A stretch of DNA of 25,133 nucleotides. Source: Bordetella parapertussis (GTDB taxonomy: Bacteria; Pseudomonadota; Gammaproteobacteria; Burkholderiales; Burkholderiaceae_B). Each line of letters opens with the position of its first letter. Positions within the stretch are counted from its first letter, which is position 1. Positions 1 to 8,044 of the stretch are shown here, piece after piece. The stretch spans positions 1 to 25,133 of the forward strand of contig CAMAYM010000034.1 of NCBI GenBank assembly GCA_945862495.1. Direction: 5' to 3'. Made by a program: the position numbers and the translations under genes. Below the pieces are notes generated by a model that saw only the letters and a program-made list of their open reading frames with translations, searched no databases and was not told where the DNA came from.

Positions 1-598
1 CTAGCGCAACCGAATGCTCTTGCGTCGCAGCTTGAGCTAAAGGCGCGAGTGTGTTGAGTAAGGTCGATTTGCCCATGGCGCTCTGACCAAGCAGCAGAGA
101 AGTTTTGTTTTTAAGTAGCGGCAATACTTGCGTCAAAACACTGACAGGATCGCGCGCGCAAATTTCAATGATCGGCACGCCAAGTAAACGAAAGGGTGCA
201 AGCCTTTCTTGCGCCGCAGGCATACCGGCGAGCAGATCGACTTTGTTCAGTAGGATGACGGGAGCGATGTCGGCAGACCACGCGCCAGCCAAAGTGCGAC
301 CGAGTAAATCATCCGAAAAGGCCGGCTCAACTGCGATAACAATCAATATTTGATCGACATTCGCGGCAAACTGCTTGCTGCGTGATTCGTCGGAGCGGTA
401 TAAAAGATTTTTGCGCTCCAGAATCGATTCAAGCGCACCTTCGTCCTGACCTTGCCGGGAAATCGCGACATAGTCACCCACGGCCGCATCATTTTTTTTA
501 CCTCTGGGAAAGCACTTGATTAAAGTGCCTCCCTCGACTTCAACGCTGTAGTGCCGACCGTGGGCTGCGATGACGCGCCCATGCAGACGTTCTGTCAT
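1..598 (-). CDS. rsgA: Ribosome small-subunit-dependent GTPase A (partial, C-terminus outside window)
   Basis: Circularly permuted GTPase that acts late in 30S subunit maturation. The visible 199 residues start at ATG (598-596) with MTERLHGRV and hold the N-terminal OB-fold. The permuted GTPase domain follows, with G4 motif LNKVDL and P-loop GQSAMGKST near the window edge. The family more often has GxSGVGKS, so the Ala-Met pair in the P-loop is a mild variant. The rest of the GTPase and the C-terminal zinc domain lie beyond base 1. Its ATG overlaps the stop of the upstream M48 protease gene in an ATGA (595-598), so the two are probably translationally coupled. Identification is confident from the motif order. 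The family role is established knowledge. Confidence 0.93.
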   Translation of the reverse strand, partial: MTERLHGRVIAAHGRHYSVEVEGGTLIKCFPRGKKNDAAVGDYVAISRQGQDEGALESILERKNLLYRSDESRSKQFAANVDQILIVIAVEPAFSDDLLGRTLAGAWSADIAPVILLNKVDLLAGMPAAQERLAPFRLLGVPIIEICARDPVSVLTQVLPLLKNKTSLLLGQSAMGKSTLLNTLAPLAQAATQEHSVAL

Positions 599-1839
599 GA
601 CGCCAACAGTTGACGAATACGCATCGCAACGGGTGGATGGCTGTCGTAAAAAGCCGAGTGAAGAGGATCGGGCGTGAGGGTTGACGCATTGTCGTCCACG
701 AGCTTGATCAGTGCGGATACAAGCTGATCAGCTGAGCTTTGATCGCTGGCAAAGCGATCCGCTTCAAATTCATCTTTGCGTGAAAACCAGCTAAACAATG
801 GCGTGAGACCAAAGGTAAAAACGGGTACCACCATAAAGAACAAAATAAGCGCCATGGCGTCATTACGTCCGCCTAGTTGTGGCACAACGCCAAGGTCTGT
901 GTAGAACCAGACTTGCTGCGCGAGCCAACCAAGAATGGCAAAAAAGATCAGTGATCCAGCAAAGTTGAGTGCCAGACGCTTAAAGATGTGATTGTGTTTG
1001 AAATGACCTAACTCGTGTGCCAACACAGCGATGATTTCATCTGCGCTCAAGCGGGCGAGTAAGGTGTCGAAAAATACAATGCGACGGGCGCGACCAAAGC
1101 CCGTGAAATAAGCATTGCCGTGGGCGGATCGCTTGGAACCATCCATCACAAACAGACCGTTCAGAGAGAATCCACAACGCTGTGCCAGTGCCTGAATTTG
1201 TTGTGCAAGCACCTGGTCTTCGAGGGGGGTAAATTTGTTGAAAAGCGGTGCAATCCAAGTGGGGAAGATGAACAGAACCAAGAGGTTAAACACTGACCAG
1301 AGTCCCCACGCCCATGCCCACCAGAAATCACCTGCCTCAGCCATCAGCCATAGCACTGCAGCGATCAGAGGTAAGCCGAGTATGGCGCCGATCAAAATGC
1401 CTTTGATGGAGTCCGCGACAAAGAGCTTGGGTGTCATGCGGTTAAAACCAAACTGCGCCTCAAGCTTGAATTGACGGTAAATGGAAAAGGGTAGGCCTAG
1501 CGCGCCAAGCAAGGATATGACCGCCACAATCAAGAGCACCTGACGCAATAAGTCATGTGTTGTGAGTGCGCTGACCCACAGATCGATGTGCTGTAGTCCT
1601 CCGAGCAAAGTCAGCCCCACTAGAATGAGGGCGTCAAACACCAGCTCAATCATTCCCAAGCGTACCTTAGCGGCAGTGTAGTCTGCCGCGCGCTGGTGGC
1701 TGGTCAGTCCAATACGTGAGGCAAACTCGGGCGGAACCTCTGCGCGATGACTGACAACATGCCTAAGCTGGCGGCTCGCCAGCCACAGACGGGTGCCGAT
1801 CGTTGCAAGTAAAAAAGCAATAAAAAGTATCGTAAGCAT
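595..1839 (-). CDS. M48 family membrane zinc metalloprotease (Ste24/CAAX-protease-like)
   Basis: Integral membrane zinc protease of 414 residues, with several hydrophobic helices in the first 200 residues and two more around 290-350. The zinc site is visible: HELGH at about 275-279 and the third ligand Glu in EFEAD at about 357-361. The C-terminus carries the family's SHPP...RI..L signature. Length and layout fit the Ste24/M48A group better than the shorter HtpX (about 290 residues), although bacterial members are often labelled HtpX. Bacteria of this kind generally lack prenylated CAAX proteins, so a role in membrane-protein quality control is inference. The gene leads a two-gene unit with rsgA (4-base overlap) and is divergent from orn, with only about 60 bases between the starts. 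Confidence 0.88.
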   Translation of the reverse strand: MLTILFIAFLLATIGTRLWLASRQLRHVVSHRAEVPPEFASRIGLTSHQRAADYTAAKVRLGMIELVFDALILVGLTLLGGLQHIDLWVSALTTHDLLRQVLLIVAVISLLGALGLPFSIYRQFKLEAQFGFNRMTPKLFVADSIKGILIGAILGLPLIAAVLWLMAEAGDFWWAWAWGLWSVFNLLVLFIFPTWIAPLFNKFTPLEDQVLAQQIQALAQRCGFSLNGLFVMDGSKRSAHGNAYFTGFGRARRIVFFDTLLARLSADEIIAVLAHELGHFKHNHIFKRLALNFAGSLIFFAILGWLAQQVWFYTDLGVVPQLGGRNDAMALILFFMVVPVFTFGLTPLFSWFSRKDEFEADRFASDQSSADQLVSALIKLVDDNASTLTPDPLHSAFYDSHPPVAMRIRQLLAS

Positions 1840-1898
1840 GGGTCAGGTGGGCCTTATGACAGCATGTGAGAAAATCACGTTTTAATTGGATTGATTAT

Positions 1899-2492
1899 AT
1901 GGCTAACCCCTCCTCTCAGAAAGCATCTCCCCAAACTCCAAAAACAGTCCTTAATGAGTTCCGCCTCGTGTGGCTCGACATGGAAATGACCGGGCTGGAT
2001 CCTGAGAAAGAGCGCATTATCGAAGTCGCTGTTGTGGTCACGGAGCCTGACTTGACGATTGTGGCAGAGGGACCGGTACTGGTCATTCATCAGCCGGACG
2101 CGTTGCTTGATGCGATGGATAGCTGGAATCGCTCCACCCATGGCAAAAGCGGCCTGACAGATAAGGTGAAAGCGTCTACGTTGACCGAAGCACAAGCCGA
2201 GGACCAACTCATTGCGTTTCTCGCCCAGCATGTGCCTGCTGGTAAGTCTCCACTTTGCGGCAATACGGTCAGTCAAGATCGACGTTTTATGTTTAATTAC
2301 ATGCCAAAACTCGAGCAGTTTTTTCACTACAGAACAGTGGACGTGAGCACCATCAAAGAGCTCGCTCGCCGTTGGCGACCCGAGTTATTGAAAGGCTTTG
2401 AAAAACGCAGCAAGCACGAAGCACTTGCTGACATTTATGAGTCCATCGATGAGCTCAAGTATTACCGTGAGACGTTCATCAAACTCGCTTAA
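1899..2492 (+). CDS. orn: Oligoribonuclease (DEDDh 3'-5' exoribonuclease)
   Basis: Degrades di- and short oligoribonucleotides to mononucleotides, including pGpG from cyclic-di-GMP turnover; normally essential in proteobacteria. The DEDDh set is visible: Asp and Glu in WLDMEMTGLD near the N-terminus, Asp in CGNTVSQDRRF, and His and Asp in KHEALADI near the C-terminus. I chose ATG 1899 (197 residues) over an upstream GTG at 1866. The upstream 11 codons add a stretch foreign to the family, and the protein already has an extra roughly 15-residue N-terminal arm compared with the 181-residue E. coli enzyme. The 3' end overlaps the convergent MATE gene by 14 bases. No terminator separates them. Confidence 0.93.
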   Translation: MANPSSQKASPQTPKTVLNEFRLVWLDMEMTGLDPEKERIIEVAVVVTEPDLTIVAEGPVLVIHQPDALLDAMDSWNRSTHGKSGLTDKVKASTLTEAQAEDQLIAFLAQHVPAGKSPLCGNTVSQDRRFMFNYMPKLEQFFHYRTVDVSTIKELARRWRPELLKGFEKRSKHEALADIYESIDELKYYRETFIKLA

Positions 2493-3882
2493 AGCCTTTG
2501 ATGATGTGGCGGTACCAGCCCTGCAATAAGACAGCGGATATAGCGAGACCAATCGTGGCCATCAGCCACATACTGCCTGCTCCGACGGGAGAGCCGGCCA
2601 ATAGCTGATTACGCAGGGGTTCGATGAGGCCCTTGCCCGGACCAAAGCCTAGCCACCAGCCTCCGAGCAGTCCGACGACCATTAAGGCAAACGTCTGCAA
2701 GCACAGCGGGACGACGGCAACTTTATGTGCACGCAACAGATAACTATTGATACATTGCATCGCATCGACCACGTGAAAGAAGGGGAGCAGTGCTAGCAAC
2801 GATAACGCGATCGTGGCAACAGCAGGATCCGTGGTGTAGAGCGCCACGATCGTATCGCGTCCAAAGTAAAGACCGCACGCGGTAATGAGCGCACCACCCA
2901 GACCAATCACTAAGCCCATCATACTGATGCGATGTGCTTGGTGCATTTGTCCCGCTCCAATCGCCTGTGCGGCTAAAGCGGCTGTTGCCACACCAATTGC
3001 CATTGGCATCATATAAGCAAGCGCCGCGAGGTTAGAGGTAATCTGATGGCCCCCAATAACCGCAGTGCCTTCTTGGGCGACCAACAGAGCCATAAAGGTA
3101 AAAGCGCTCACTTCAACAAGGTAAGAGGCCCCCATCGGGATACCGAGGCGCAAAATGCTCCAGAGTTCTGTCCATTGAGGACGTCCCAACTTTAAGTGAA
3201 ACTGTTTGAAAAAAGGCGTACGTGTCACGATCCACAGTCCGATTGCAAGATTGATCCAAAACACAATCGCGGAGGAAATCCCTGCTCCAGTGGCACCCAA
3301 AGCCGGTAAGCCCCAATTGCCAAAAATCAGTAACCAGTTGAACAGTATTTTGAGAGCAATGCCGACTAAGTTGATCGCCATGATGAGCTTAGGACGAGAT
3401 ACTGCGTTCGCGAGGGAGTAGACCGTTCGAAACATCAGCGCGGCGGGTAAGGCGCAGGTCAAGGCAAGCAGGTAACTTTTGATGTTTGCGCGAACAAGGG
3501 GATCGATATCGCCGGAAAAACTCAACCAGACATCTGGAAACAGCAGCACAGCACCACCGACCACAGAGAGCAGTAGCGAAACCCAGATACCTTGACCCCA
3601 TGTTTGCCCGACACGTTCAAGTTGGCCTGCGCCAACAAATTGCGCCTGGATGGGAATCAGCGCATGCATGACACCAGTAAGTCCGATAAATACCGTGATG
3701 TAAATCGAAATAGACAATGCCATCGTGGCGAGATCAATGGGGCCTGCATGGCCTGTCATCGCAGTGTCTAGTACACCAAAGGCCATGCTGGCCCACTGGC
3801 TGATTAAGATTGGCCAAGCCTGCTTAAAAATGGCGCGCAGCGTGGCACCAAAAGAGCGTGGTGAAGTGTCGACAACGCTCAT
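2479..3882 (-). CDS. MATE family efflux transporter (NorM-like)
   Basis: Twelve-helix multidrug and toxin extrusion transporter, driven by a sodium or proton gradient in the family. The 467-residue product shows the typical N-terminal half (QAWPILISQWASMAFGVLDT, then a tight helix array) and an internally similar second half beginning near LGIPMGASYLVEV. A C-terminal extension of about 30 residues contains GPGKGLIEPLRN. The substrate cannot be read from sequence. The start ATG (3882-3880) overlaps the stop of the upstream glycosyltransferase in an ATGA (3879-3882), implying co-translation and perhaps a shared envelope role, such as moving or protecting against something that the glycosyltransferase modifies. 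That link is inference. Confidence 0.9.
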   Translation of the reverse strand: MSVVDTSPRSFGATLRAIFKQAWPILISQWASMAFGVLDTAMTGHAGPIDLATMALSISIYITVFIGLTGVMHALIPIQAQFVGAGQLERVGQTWGQGIWVSLLLSVVGGAVLLFPDVWLSFSGDIDPLVRANIKSYLLALTCALPAALMFRTVYSLANAVSRPKLIMAINLVGIALKILFNWLLIFGNWGLPALGATGAGISSAIVFWINLAIGLWIVTRTPFFKQFHLKLGRPQWTELWSILRLGIPMGASYLVEVSAFTFMALLVAQEGTAVIGGHQITSNLAALAYMMPMAIGVATAALAAQAIGAGQMHQAHRISMMGLVIGLGGALITACGLYFGRDTIVALYTTDPAVATIALSLLALLPFFHVVDAMQCINSYLLRAHKVAVVPLCLQTFALMVVGLLGGWWLGFGPGKGLIEPLRNQLLAGSPVGAGSMWLMATIGLAISAVLLQGWYRHIIKGFKRV

Positions 3883-5630
3883 TGCTTGGAAAGACGCAGA
3901 ATGCGGTAGCGATCAAAACGGTCAGCGCCGCGTGAGCCTTGCCACAAGACCTCGGCGTTATCGCTAAAGCCGGCCTCACCATTTTCAAGTTTTTTCTGCG
4001 TTGTTTGCTGCAAAACAAATGGACATTTCGTGTCGTAAACCAACTCAATTTGATCAAATACGTACAGCGAAGCACGCGGGCCGAGCGCGAGGCCTTGCTC
4101 TCGCAAACATGCCAGCTCGCCGGGCGTTGCAGACAATCCTTCAAGCGTTTGTCGAATTTCTGCTGACATCGGTCGATAGCTACGAACGTAGTCCACGGCA
4201 GGAAGCCAGAGTAATATCAGCATGATCCAAGTTATGGTCAAGCCACCCGCCGCCAAAAGAGAGCCCCGCCACAACGCATTTGGGTTTGCTCTGATCCGCC
4301 ATAGGATCATTGCGCACCAGCAAAGCGTGCAGACTATTGCAAGAACAACCGCCCACCAAACGATTTGCGGCTCGTAGCCGACAGTTAGACGGGCAATGTT
4401 CAGAGATATTTGTTTGGGGATGCCGAAGTGGAGCGCAAACCAGCCAATCCATACACACGCCACCGTGACGGAAAAGCACATTAGGGCAAACCAATCTAGC
4501 GTATTGATGACACCTCGGCGCATCGTGGGAATCGCAAATGCGGCCAGAACGGCGAGAGGACACACAAATAAAACGTACTCAGCCTCATCGGATTGAGGTG
4601 AAATCATCAGGGACAGAATCGCAGCCAAGACGAGCGAGAGTGGAGTCCAAATGTGGGGTGCTGTGGTCCAGCGTCGCCATTGCCAGAGCGCTAAAAACGC
4701 CAGAGGCCATGTTGGCCAGAGAAACCATGGCAAATCACGCAGAGGACGCACGGCATTTTCATACTCGGGTAAACCAAAACTGAGCTGGTTCCAGTACAGC
4801 CACGCCTTCATCCACTCAGGATGAAGACGCATGGTCGGAATCCACCAACTTGCAATCAACACGCTTGCCAACACAATTGCAGCCAACGCGTGGTATCGCG
4901 AGGGCCACAGTACCGAGCGTCTTTGAAAGGCAATCGGTAGTGCGAGTAAAAGTGGAATAAGACCGGGCCAGGCGCGGGTTAAAAATGCACCCGTGAGCGC
5001 AAGCGTCAGCATGCACATACCCATTTTTGGCTTGTCCATCATACGTGCGAGTGCGTAGAAACCCATGGCCTGAAACGCAAGATTCGCGGGCACATTAGAG
5101 ATTTCATGAAAGCGCAACAGCACGCCACCCGTAGCAAGAAACAGAAGTGTTGCAACGTCTGCGATCAGCCGACCGTAGTCCTTGACAGTAGGTTCTCCAC
5201 CAAAAGGCAATGCGAGGGGCTGTGCTTCGGTACGGCGTCCAAGCAAGTAAGTGCCATACCAGACACAACTCAGGGTGATGCCAAACCACAGCAAGTTAAT
5301 AAGTCGGGATGCGGCAATCTCTCCGAGTAACGGACTAAACACGTGAATCAGAATGGCGCCCACCCAAATCGAGAGTGGACCATCCTGGGTGAGTGTGAGG
5401 TCGCCGAGGTGTGGGACCAGCCAATCTGTGCCTTGAGACTGAAGCGCAGAGAGCATCGCGGCCAAGCTCAGCACATCGTCTGTTTTCCAAGGGTCGCGGC
5501 CGTACAAACCTGCTAAAACGTAGGCAATGGCGAGCACGAGCAGCACCAGCCTGGGCAGTTTGGCGGAGGCATTGGCAGTCAGTCTTGCCGGAGTGGATTG
5601 GGTAGAGGAGGGCGACACGCGCAGACTCAA
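3879..5630 (-). CDS. GT-C type membrane glycosyltransferase (ArnT/PMT-like)
   Basis: Polytopic protein of 583 residues with about a dozen hydrophobic helices and a short soluble C-terminal part (roughly 480-583). The first outer loop carries GRDPWKTDDV, at the place where ArnT/PMT family members have their catalytic acidic residues. Members transfer sugars from polyprenyl-phosphate donors to lipid A, O-antigen or protein on the periplasmic face. Acceptor and sugar are unknown here. There is no ATG near the 5' end. The frame opens at TTG (5630-5628), with an alternative GTG four codons later, and neither has a clear ribosome binding site, so the start is uncertain. It begins just after the rpmE2 terminator and runs into the MATE gene with a 4-base overlap. 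Confidence 0.75.
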   Translation of the reverse strand: MSLRVSPSSTQSTPARLTANASAKLPRLVLLVLAIAYVLAGLYGRDPWKTDDVLSLAAMLSALQSQGTDWLVPHLGDLTLTQDGPLSIWVGAILIHVFSPLLGEIAASRLINLLWFGITLSCVWYGTYLLGRRTEAQPLALPFGGEPTVKDYGRLIADVATLLFLATGGVLLRFHEISNVPANLAFQAMGFYALARMMDKPKMGMCMLTLALTGAFLTRAWPGLIPLLLALPIAFQRRSVLWPSRYHALAAIVLASVLIASWWIPTMRLHPEWMKAWLYWNQLSFGLPEYENAVRPLRDLPWFLWPTWPLAFLALWQWRRWTTAPHIWTPLSLVLAAILSLMISPQSDEAEYVLFVCPLAVLAAFAIPTMRRGVINTLDWFALMCFSVTVACVWIGWFALHFGIPKQISLNIARLTVGYEPQIVWWAVVLAIVCTLCWCAMILWRIRANPNALWRGSLLAAGGLTITWIMLILLWLPAVDYVRSYRPMSAEIRQTLEGLSATPGELACLREQGLALGPRASLYVFDQIELVYDTKCPFVLQQTTQKKLENGEAGFSDNAEVLWQGSRGADRFDRYRILRLSKQ

Positions 5631-5664
5631 ATCTTAAAATTGGAAAATGTGAGACTAAGTTACC

Positions 5665-5691
5665 AAAAAAAAGGCAGCCTGGAGGCCGCCT
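5665..5691 (-). terminator. Rho-independent terminator of rpmE2
   Basis: On the minus strand an 8-bp stem (AGGCGGCC, loop TCCA, GGCTGCCT, one G-U pair) is followed directly by eight T. It lies about 30 bases past the rpmE2 stop and just before the glycosyltransferase start, so it separates rpmE2 from the glycosyltransferase-MATE unit. Confidence 0.9.
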
Positions 5692-5704
5692 CTTTTCGCG
5701 AACA

Positions 5705-5725
5705 CTGATCTAAAAAACAGATCAG
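5705..5725 (-). other. Hairpin overlapping the rpmE2 stop codon
   Basis: Perfect 7-bp inverted repeat CTGATCT / AGATCAG around a 7-base A-rich loop. The right arm contains the rpmE2 stop codon (5722-5724). It is just upstream of the strong terminator and could stabilise the mRNA 3' end. There is no poly-U tract of its own, so I do not call it a terminator. Confidence 0.45.
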
Positions 5726-5988
5726 GCAGACGCCTTTTTGGTGCCGGAGGTACGAGCAAAACGGGCACGGAACTTTTCAACGCGACCCGTTTCGACGATA
5801 CGTGTTTGCGCACCAGTGTAGAAAGGGTGAGATTCAGACGTCACGTCGCACTTGAACAATGGGTAGGTTTTGCCATCCATTTCAATTGTTTCGCGGCTGT
5901 TGAGTGTCGAGCGGGTAATGAATTTGTTGCCAGTTTGCAGGTCAACAAACACTACGTCGCGGTAATTTGGGTGAATCTCGTCTTTCAT
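5722..5988 (-). CDS. rpmE2: 50S ribosomal protein L31 type B (zinc-independent)
   Basis: Ribosomal protein bL31 of 88 residues, starting MKDEIHPNYRDVVF. It lacks the CxxC zinc ligands of the type A form and has the insertion SRETIEMDGKTYPLFKCDVTS plus the basic, Ala/Lys-rich tail typical of type B (YkgM/RpmE2). Only one cysteine is present, so no zinc knuckle is possible. In many bacteria type B replaces the zinc-binding form under zinc limitation, but in many betaproteobacteria it appears to be the only L31. I see no obvious Zur site, so constitutive expression is likely. An AAAGGA sequence precedes the ATG with suitable spacing, and an intrinsic terminator follows. Confidence 0.96.
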   Translation of the reverse strand: MKDEIHPNYRDVVFVDLQTGNKFITRSTLNSRETIEMDGKTYPLFKCDVTSESHPFYTGAQTRIVETGRVEKFRARFARTSGTKKASA

Positions 5989-6018
5989 TTTAAATCCTTT
6001 GGGTTGAACGGGTCGCCA

Positions 6019-6035
6019 GCTATATCCGCTATAGC
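6019..6035. repeat. Palindrome in the rpmE2 / spermidine-synthase-like divergent region
   Basis: Perfect 6-bp inverted repeat GCTATA / TATAGC with a 5-base centre, about 30 bases upstream of the rpmE2 start. It could be an operator or a leader hairpin of the ribosomal protein mRNA, and it contains TATA-like -10 elements on both strands. Nothing in the sequence decides among these. Confidence 0.35.
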
Positions 6036-6141
6036 CACGTATCCTTAGCTTAGTCCACTATTCTACAGGTAAACACAGGATTTCGCAATGCGACAATGCT
6101 ATGCTGCAATCGGGCAATAGCAAAAAAGGTGTTTTTTAACA

Positions 6142-6915
6142 ATGGCTTGGAAAAAAAATACAGTGCCTTCTCACGAAGTGCCCACCATTTCAGAGGGCGG
6201 TGGCATTCGGTACTTGCACTTTGGGACCGAATGGGTGCAAGGGGCAATGTGGGTGTCTAAACCTGCCGAACTCGTCCTTGAATACACCGCTCAAATGATG
6301 GCGTGGCTTCTGTTTCTGGCTCCGCCTCGCCAGCAGGCCGTCGGCTTATTGGGTTTGGGGGCAGGGTCTTTGGCACGCTTTTGCCTAAAACATACGAACA
6401 GCACGCTCCGGGTGGTCGAGTGGAATCCACTTGTGACCTCTGCGTGTGAGATGTATTTCAAACTCCCTAGACCCAATCGCATGTTGATTGAACACCTTGA
6501 TGCAGGCGCTTGGGTGGCCGAGGCCCACAATCGTGCGTCATGCGAAGTACTGATGGTGGATCTCTATGACGGGGAGGCGGCGGGTCCCGTTCGTGATTCG
6601 CTTGCGTTTTATCAGCACTGCCACAGCGTGCTCGGAGAGGTGGGGATGGTGACCATCAATCTTTTTGGCGCGCATGCAAGTTTTGAAAAAAACATTCGAC
6701 GTTTAAGCGAGGCCTTTGGGGGACGATTGCTGAGCTTGCCTCAGATTGATGCCGGCAATCAAGTCGTATTGGCCTTTAAGGGACCGCCGATTGAAGTCAC
6801 CATTGCACAATTACTCGCCCGTGCTGAGGTGGTTGAGTCACAATATGGTTTGCCCGCAAAAAAATGGGTGCGTTCCATGCATGGGCGCTCCAAAGACGGC
6901 ATATTGATCGTTTGA
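6142..6915 (+). CDS. Spermidine-synthase-like SAM/dcSAM-fold protein
   Basis: Rossmann-fold protein of 257 residues resembling the spermidine synthase (SpeE) family. The nucleotide-binding motif GLLGLGAGSLARF is followed by an acidic residue at the end of strand 2 (VVEWNP). VDLYDGEA sits where SpeE has its catalytic Asp segment. The N-terminal beta domain of true SpeE is shortened, and the usual substrate-binding DxxDP motif is not intact, so polyamine synthesis is not assured. Many bacterial proteins annotated 'spermidine synthase' are such orphans of unknown reaction. ATG 6142 is preceded by AAGGTG at a workable distance. The next gene starts 15 bases after the stop, suggesting co-transcription. 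Confidence 0.7.
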   Translation: MAWKKNTVPSHEVPTISEGGGIRYLHFGTEWVQGAMWVSKPAELVLEYTAQMMAWLLFLAPPRQQAVGLLGLGAGSLARFCLKHTNSTLRVVEWNPLVTSACEMYFKLPRPNRMLIEHLDAGAWVAEAHNRASCEVLMVDLYDGEAAGPVRDSLAFYQHCHSVLGEVGMVTINLFGAHASFEKNIRRLSEAFGGRLLSLPQIDAGNQVVLAFKGPPIEVTIAQLLARAEVVESQYGLPAKKWVRSMHGRSKDGILIV

Positions 6916-6930
6916 CTGATATAAATTTTG

Positions 6931-7896
6931 ATGAAAATACGTATAGCAGGTGTATGTTGGTTGGCGTTGGGGCTGCTACTTGGCGATAGTGAGGCCTTTG
7001 CACAAACAAAATCCATATCGATTTTGTCCTACCAGAAGGACGAGTCCTCCGCAGAAATGATTGACGGCCTACGCGAGGTGCTGAAAAGCGCTGGTTTTCA
7101 AGATGGACGCAATCTCAAACTCAGAGTGTTTGATGCGCAAGGTGAACCTGAAAAAGCGCAGCAACTGGCATTAGAAATGGTCAAGGGTCGGCCAGATGTC
7201 ATCGTGAGTTTGTCTTTACCTGCCACGCAGGCGGTTGTTTTGTATACCAAACAAATCCCTTTAGTGTTTGCCGGCATCACAGATCCTGTCGCCAGCGAGG
7301 TGGTCCCAAGTATGGGGCCCTCAGGCACCAACATCACTGGTGTGTCGGATATCTTGACGATACAAAAGAGGGTGGCTTTAATTAAGCAGCTTTTTCCTAA
7401 GGCGCGCCGCGTAGGCGTGCTGTATAACCCGACCGATGCAAGCTCGGTAGCACAGGTACGTGAATTTCAGGAAAGCTTGAGCGGATCGGGTTTGATTGCG
7501 ATTGAACTCACCGTGCTGCGACCGCTCGATGTGGGATCCGCTGCCCGAAGTTTGATCGAAAAGGTTGATGTTTTTCAGACATTAACAGACCGGACGGTGA
7601 ACCAAGCTTATTCCTCACTCGTTCAGGTCGCCAACGATGCTCGGCTTCCGCTTGTTGGATGGGATATCAGTGATGTGCGTGCGGGCGCCGTTGCCGCGGT
7701 AGACTTGACCGATAAAGATATTGGGTCAGCGGCGGGCCGTTTGACGCTGCGGATCCTGCGAGGTGCCAAGCCAGGCGCCATTGCGCCAGAGATTATTGCC
7801 AATCCGCCCATTTATACGAATTTGCAAGCTGCGACCAAACAAGCAGTCACTTTCACGCACGCATTTTCAAAAGTAGCCCGTCCGTTGGTTCAGTAA
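6931..7896 (+). CDS. ABC-type substrate-binding protein (TrpX/ABC_sub_bind family), exported
   Basis: Periplasmic binding protein of 321 residues with a clear signal peptide (MKIRIAG, hydrophobic core, likely cleavage after AFA near residue 24). The mature part has two alpha/beta lobes typical of PF04392: ISILSYQKD, a GRPDVIVSLSLPATQA segment, VFAGITDPVAS, and a second lobe with RRVGVLYNPTD. Relatives feed aromatic amino acid or related ABC importers. No permease or ATPase gene lies nearby, so it is an orphan or works with a remote transporter. ATG 6931 gives a normal signal peptide; the TTG one codon earlier adds only a residue. It is probably co-transcribed with the preceding gene. The ligand is unknown. 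Confidence 0.85.
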   Translation: MKIRIAGVCWLALGLLLGDSEAFAQTKSISILSYQKDESSAEMIDGLREVLKSAGFQDGRNLKLRVFDAQGEPEKAQQLALEMVKGRPDVIVSLSLPATQAVVLYTKQIPLVFAGITDPVASEVVPSMGPSGTNITGVSDILTIQKRVALIKQLFPKARRVGVLYNPTDASSVAQVREFQESLSGSGLIAIELTVLRPLDVGSAARSLIEKVDVFQTLTDRTVNQAYSSLVQVANDARLPLVGWDISDVRAGAVAAVDLTDKDIGSAAGRLTLRILRGAKPGAIAPEIIANPPIYTNLQAATKQAVTFTHAFSKVARPLVQ

Positions 7897-7950
7897 AATC
7901 TCTCCCACTGAATCCCACACTTTAAATCAACCTTATGCGCGGAGTGATGA

Positions 7951-7980
7951 TTGAGCACAGTGCGCGTGATAATCTCATAT
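7951..7980 (+). promoter_or_regulatory. Weak sigma-70-like promoter candidate for the pdxJ operon
   Basis: TTGAGC (7951-7956) and TCATAT (7975-7980) are separated by 18 bases, about 65 bases upstream of pdxJ. Both hexamers are imperfect. The rest of the 148-base gap (7897-8044) shows no hairpin with a T-tract and no small gene. Confidence 0.3.
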
Positions 7981-8044
7981 AGAGTCGGTTATCGCCTCCA
8001 CCCTATTGCGCAGTCAACCGCACAACACTTTAGAGAATTTCACC

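Noticed and set aside
105..353. Plus-strand open frame inside rsgA
   Set aside because: It is opposite the conserved GTPase domain of rsgA and has no coding features of its own.
1875..2327. Open frame of 150 codons on the minus strand opposite orn
   Set aside because: orn has all DEDDh motifs in the plus frame. The antisense product has no family features or ribosome binding site.
4040..4060. TTTGATCAAA palindrome within the glycosyltransferase gene as an FNR or CRP site
   Set aside because: The half-sites have no 4-base spacer, it lies deep in coding sequence, and no promoter is nearby.
3824..4144. Minus-strand frame of about 106 codons across the glycosyltransferase-MATE junction
   Set aside because: It is out of frame with both recognised proteins, which explain the sequence fully through an ATGA overlap.
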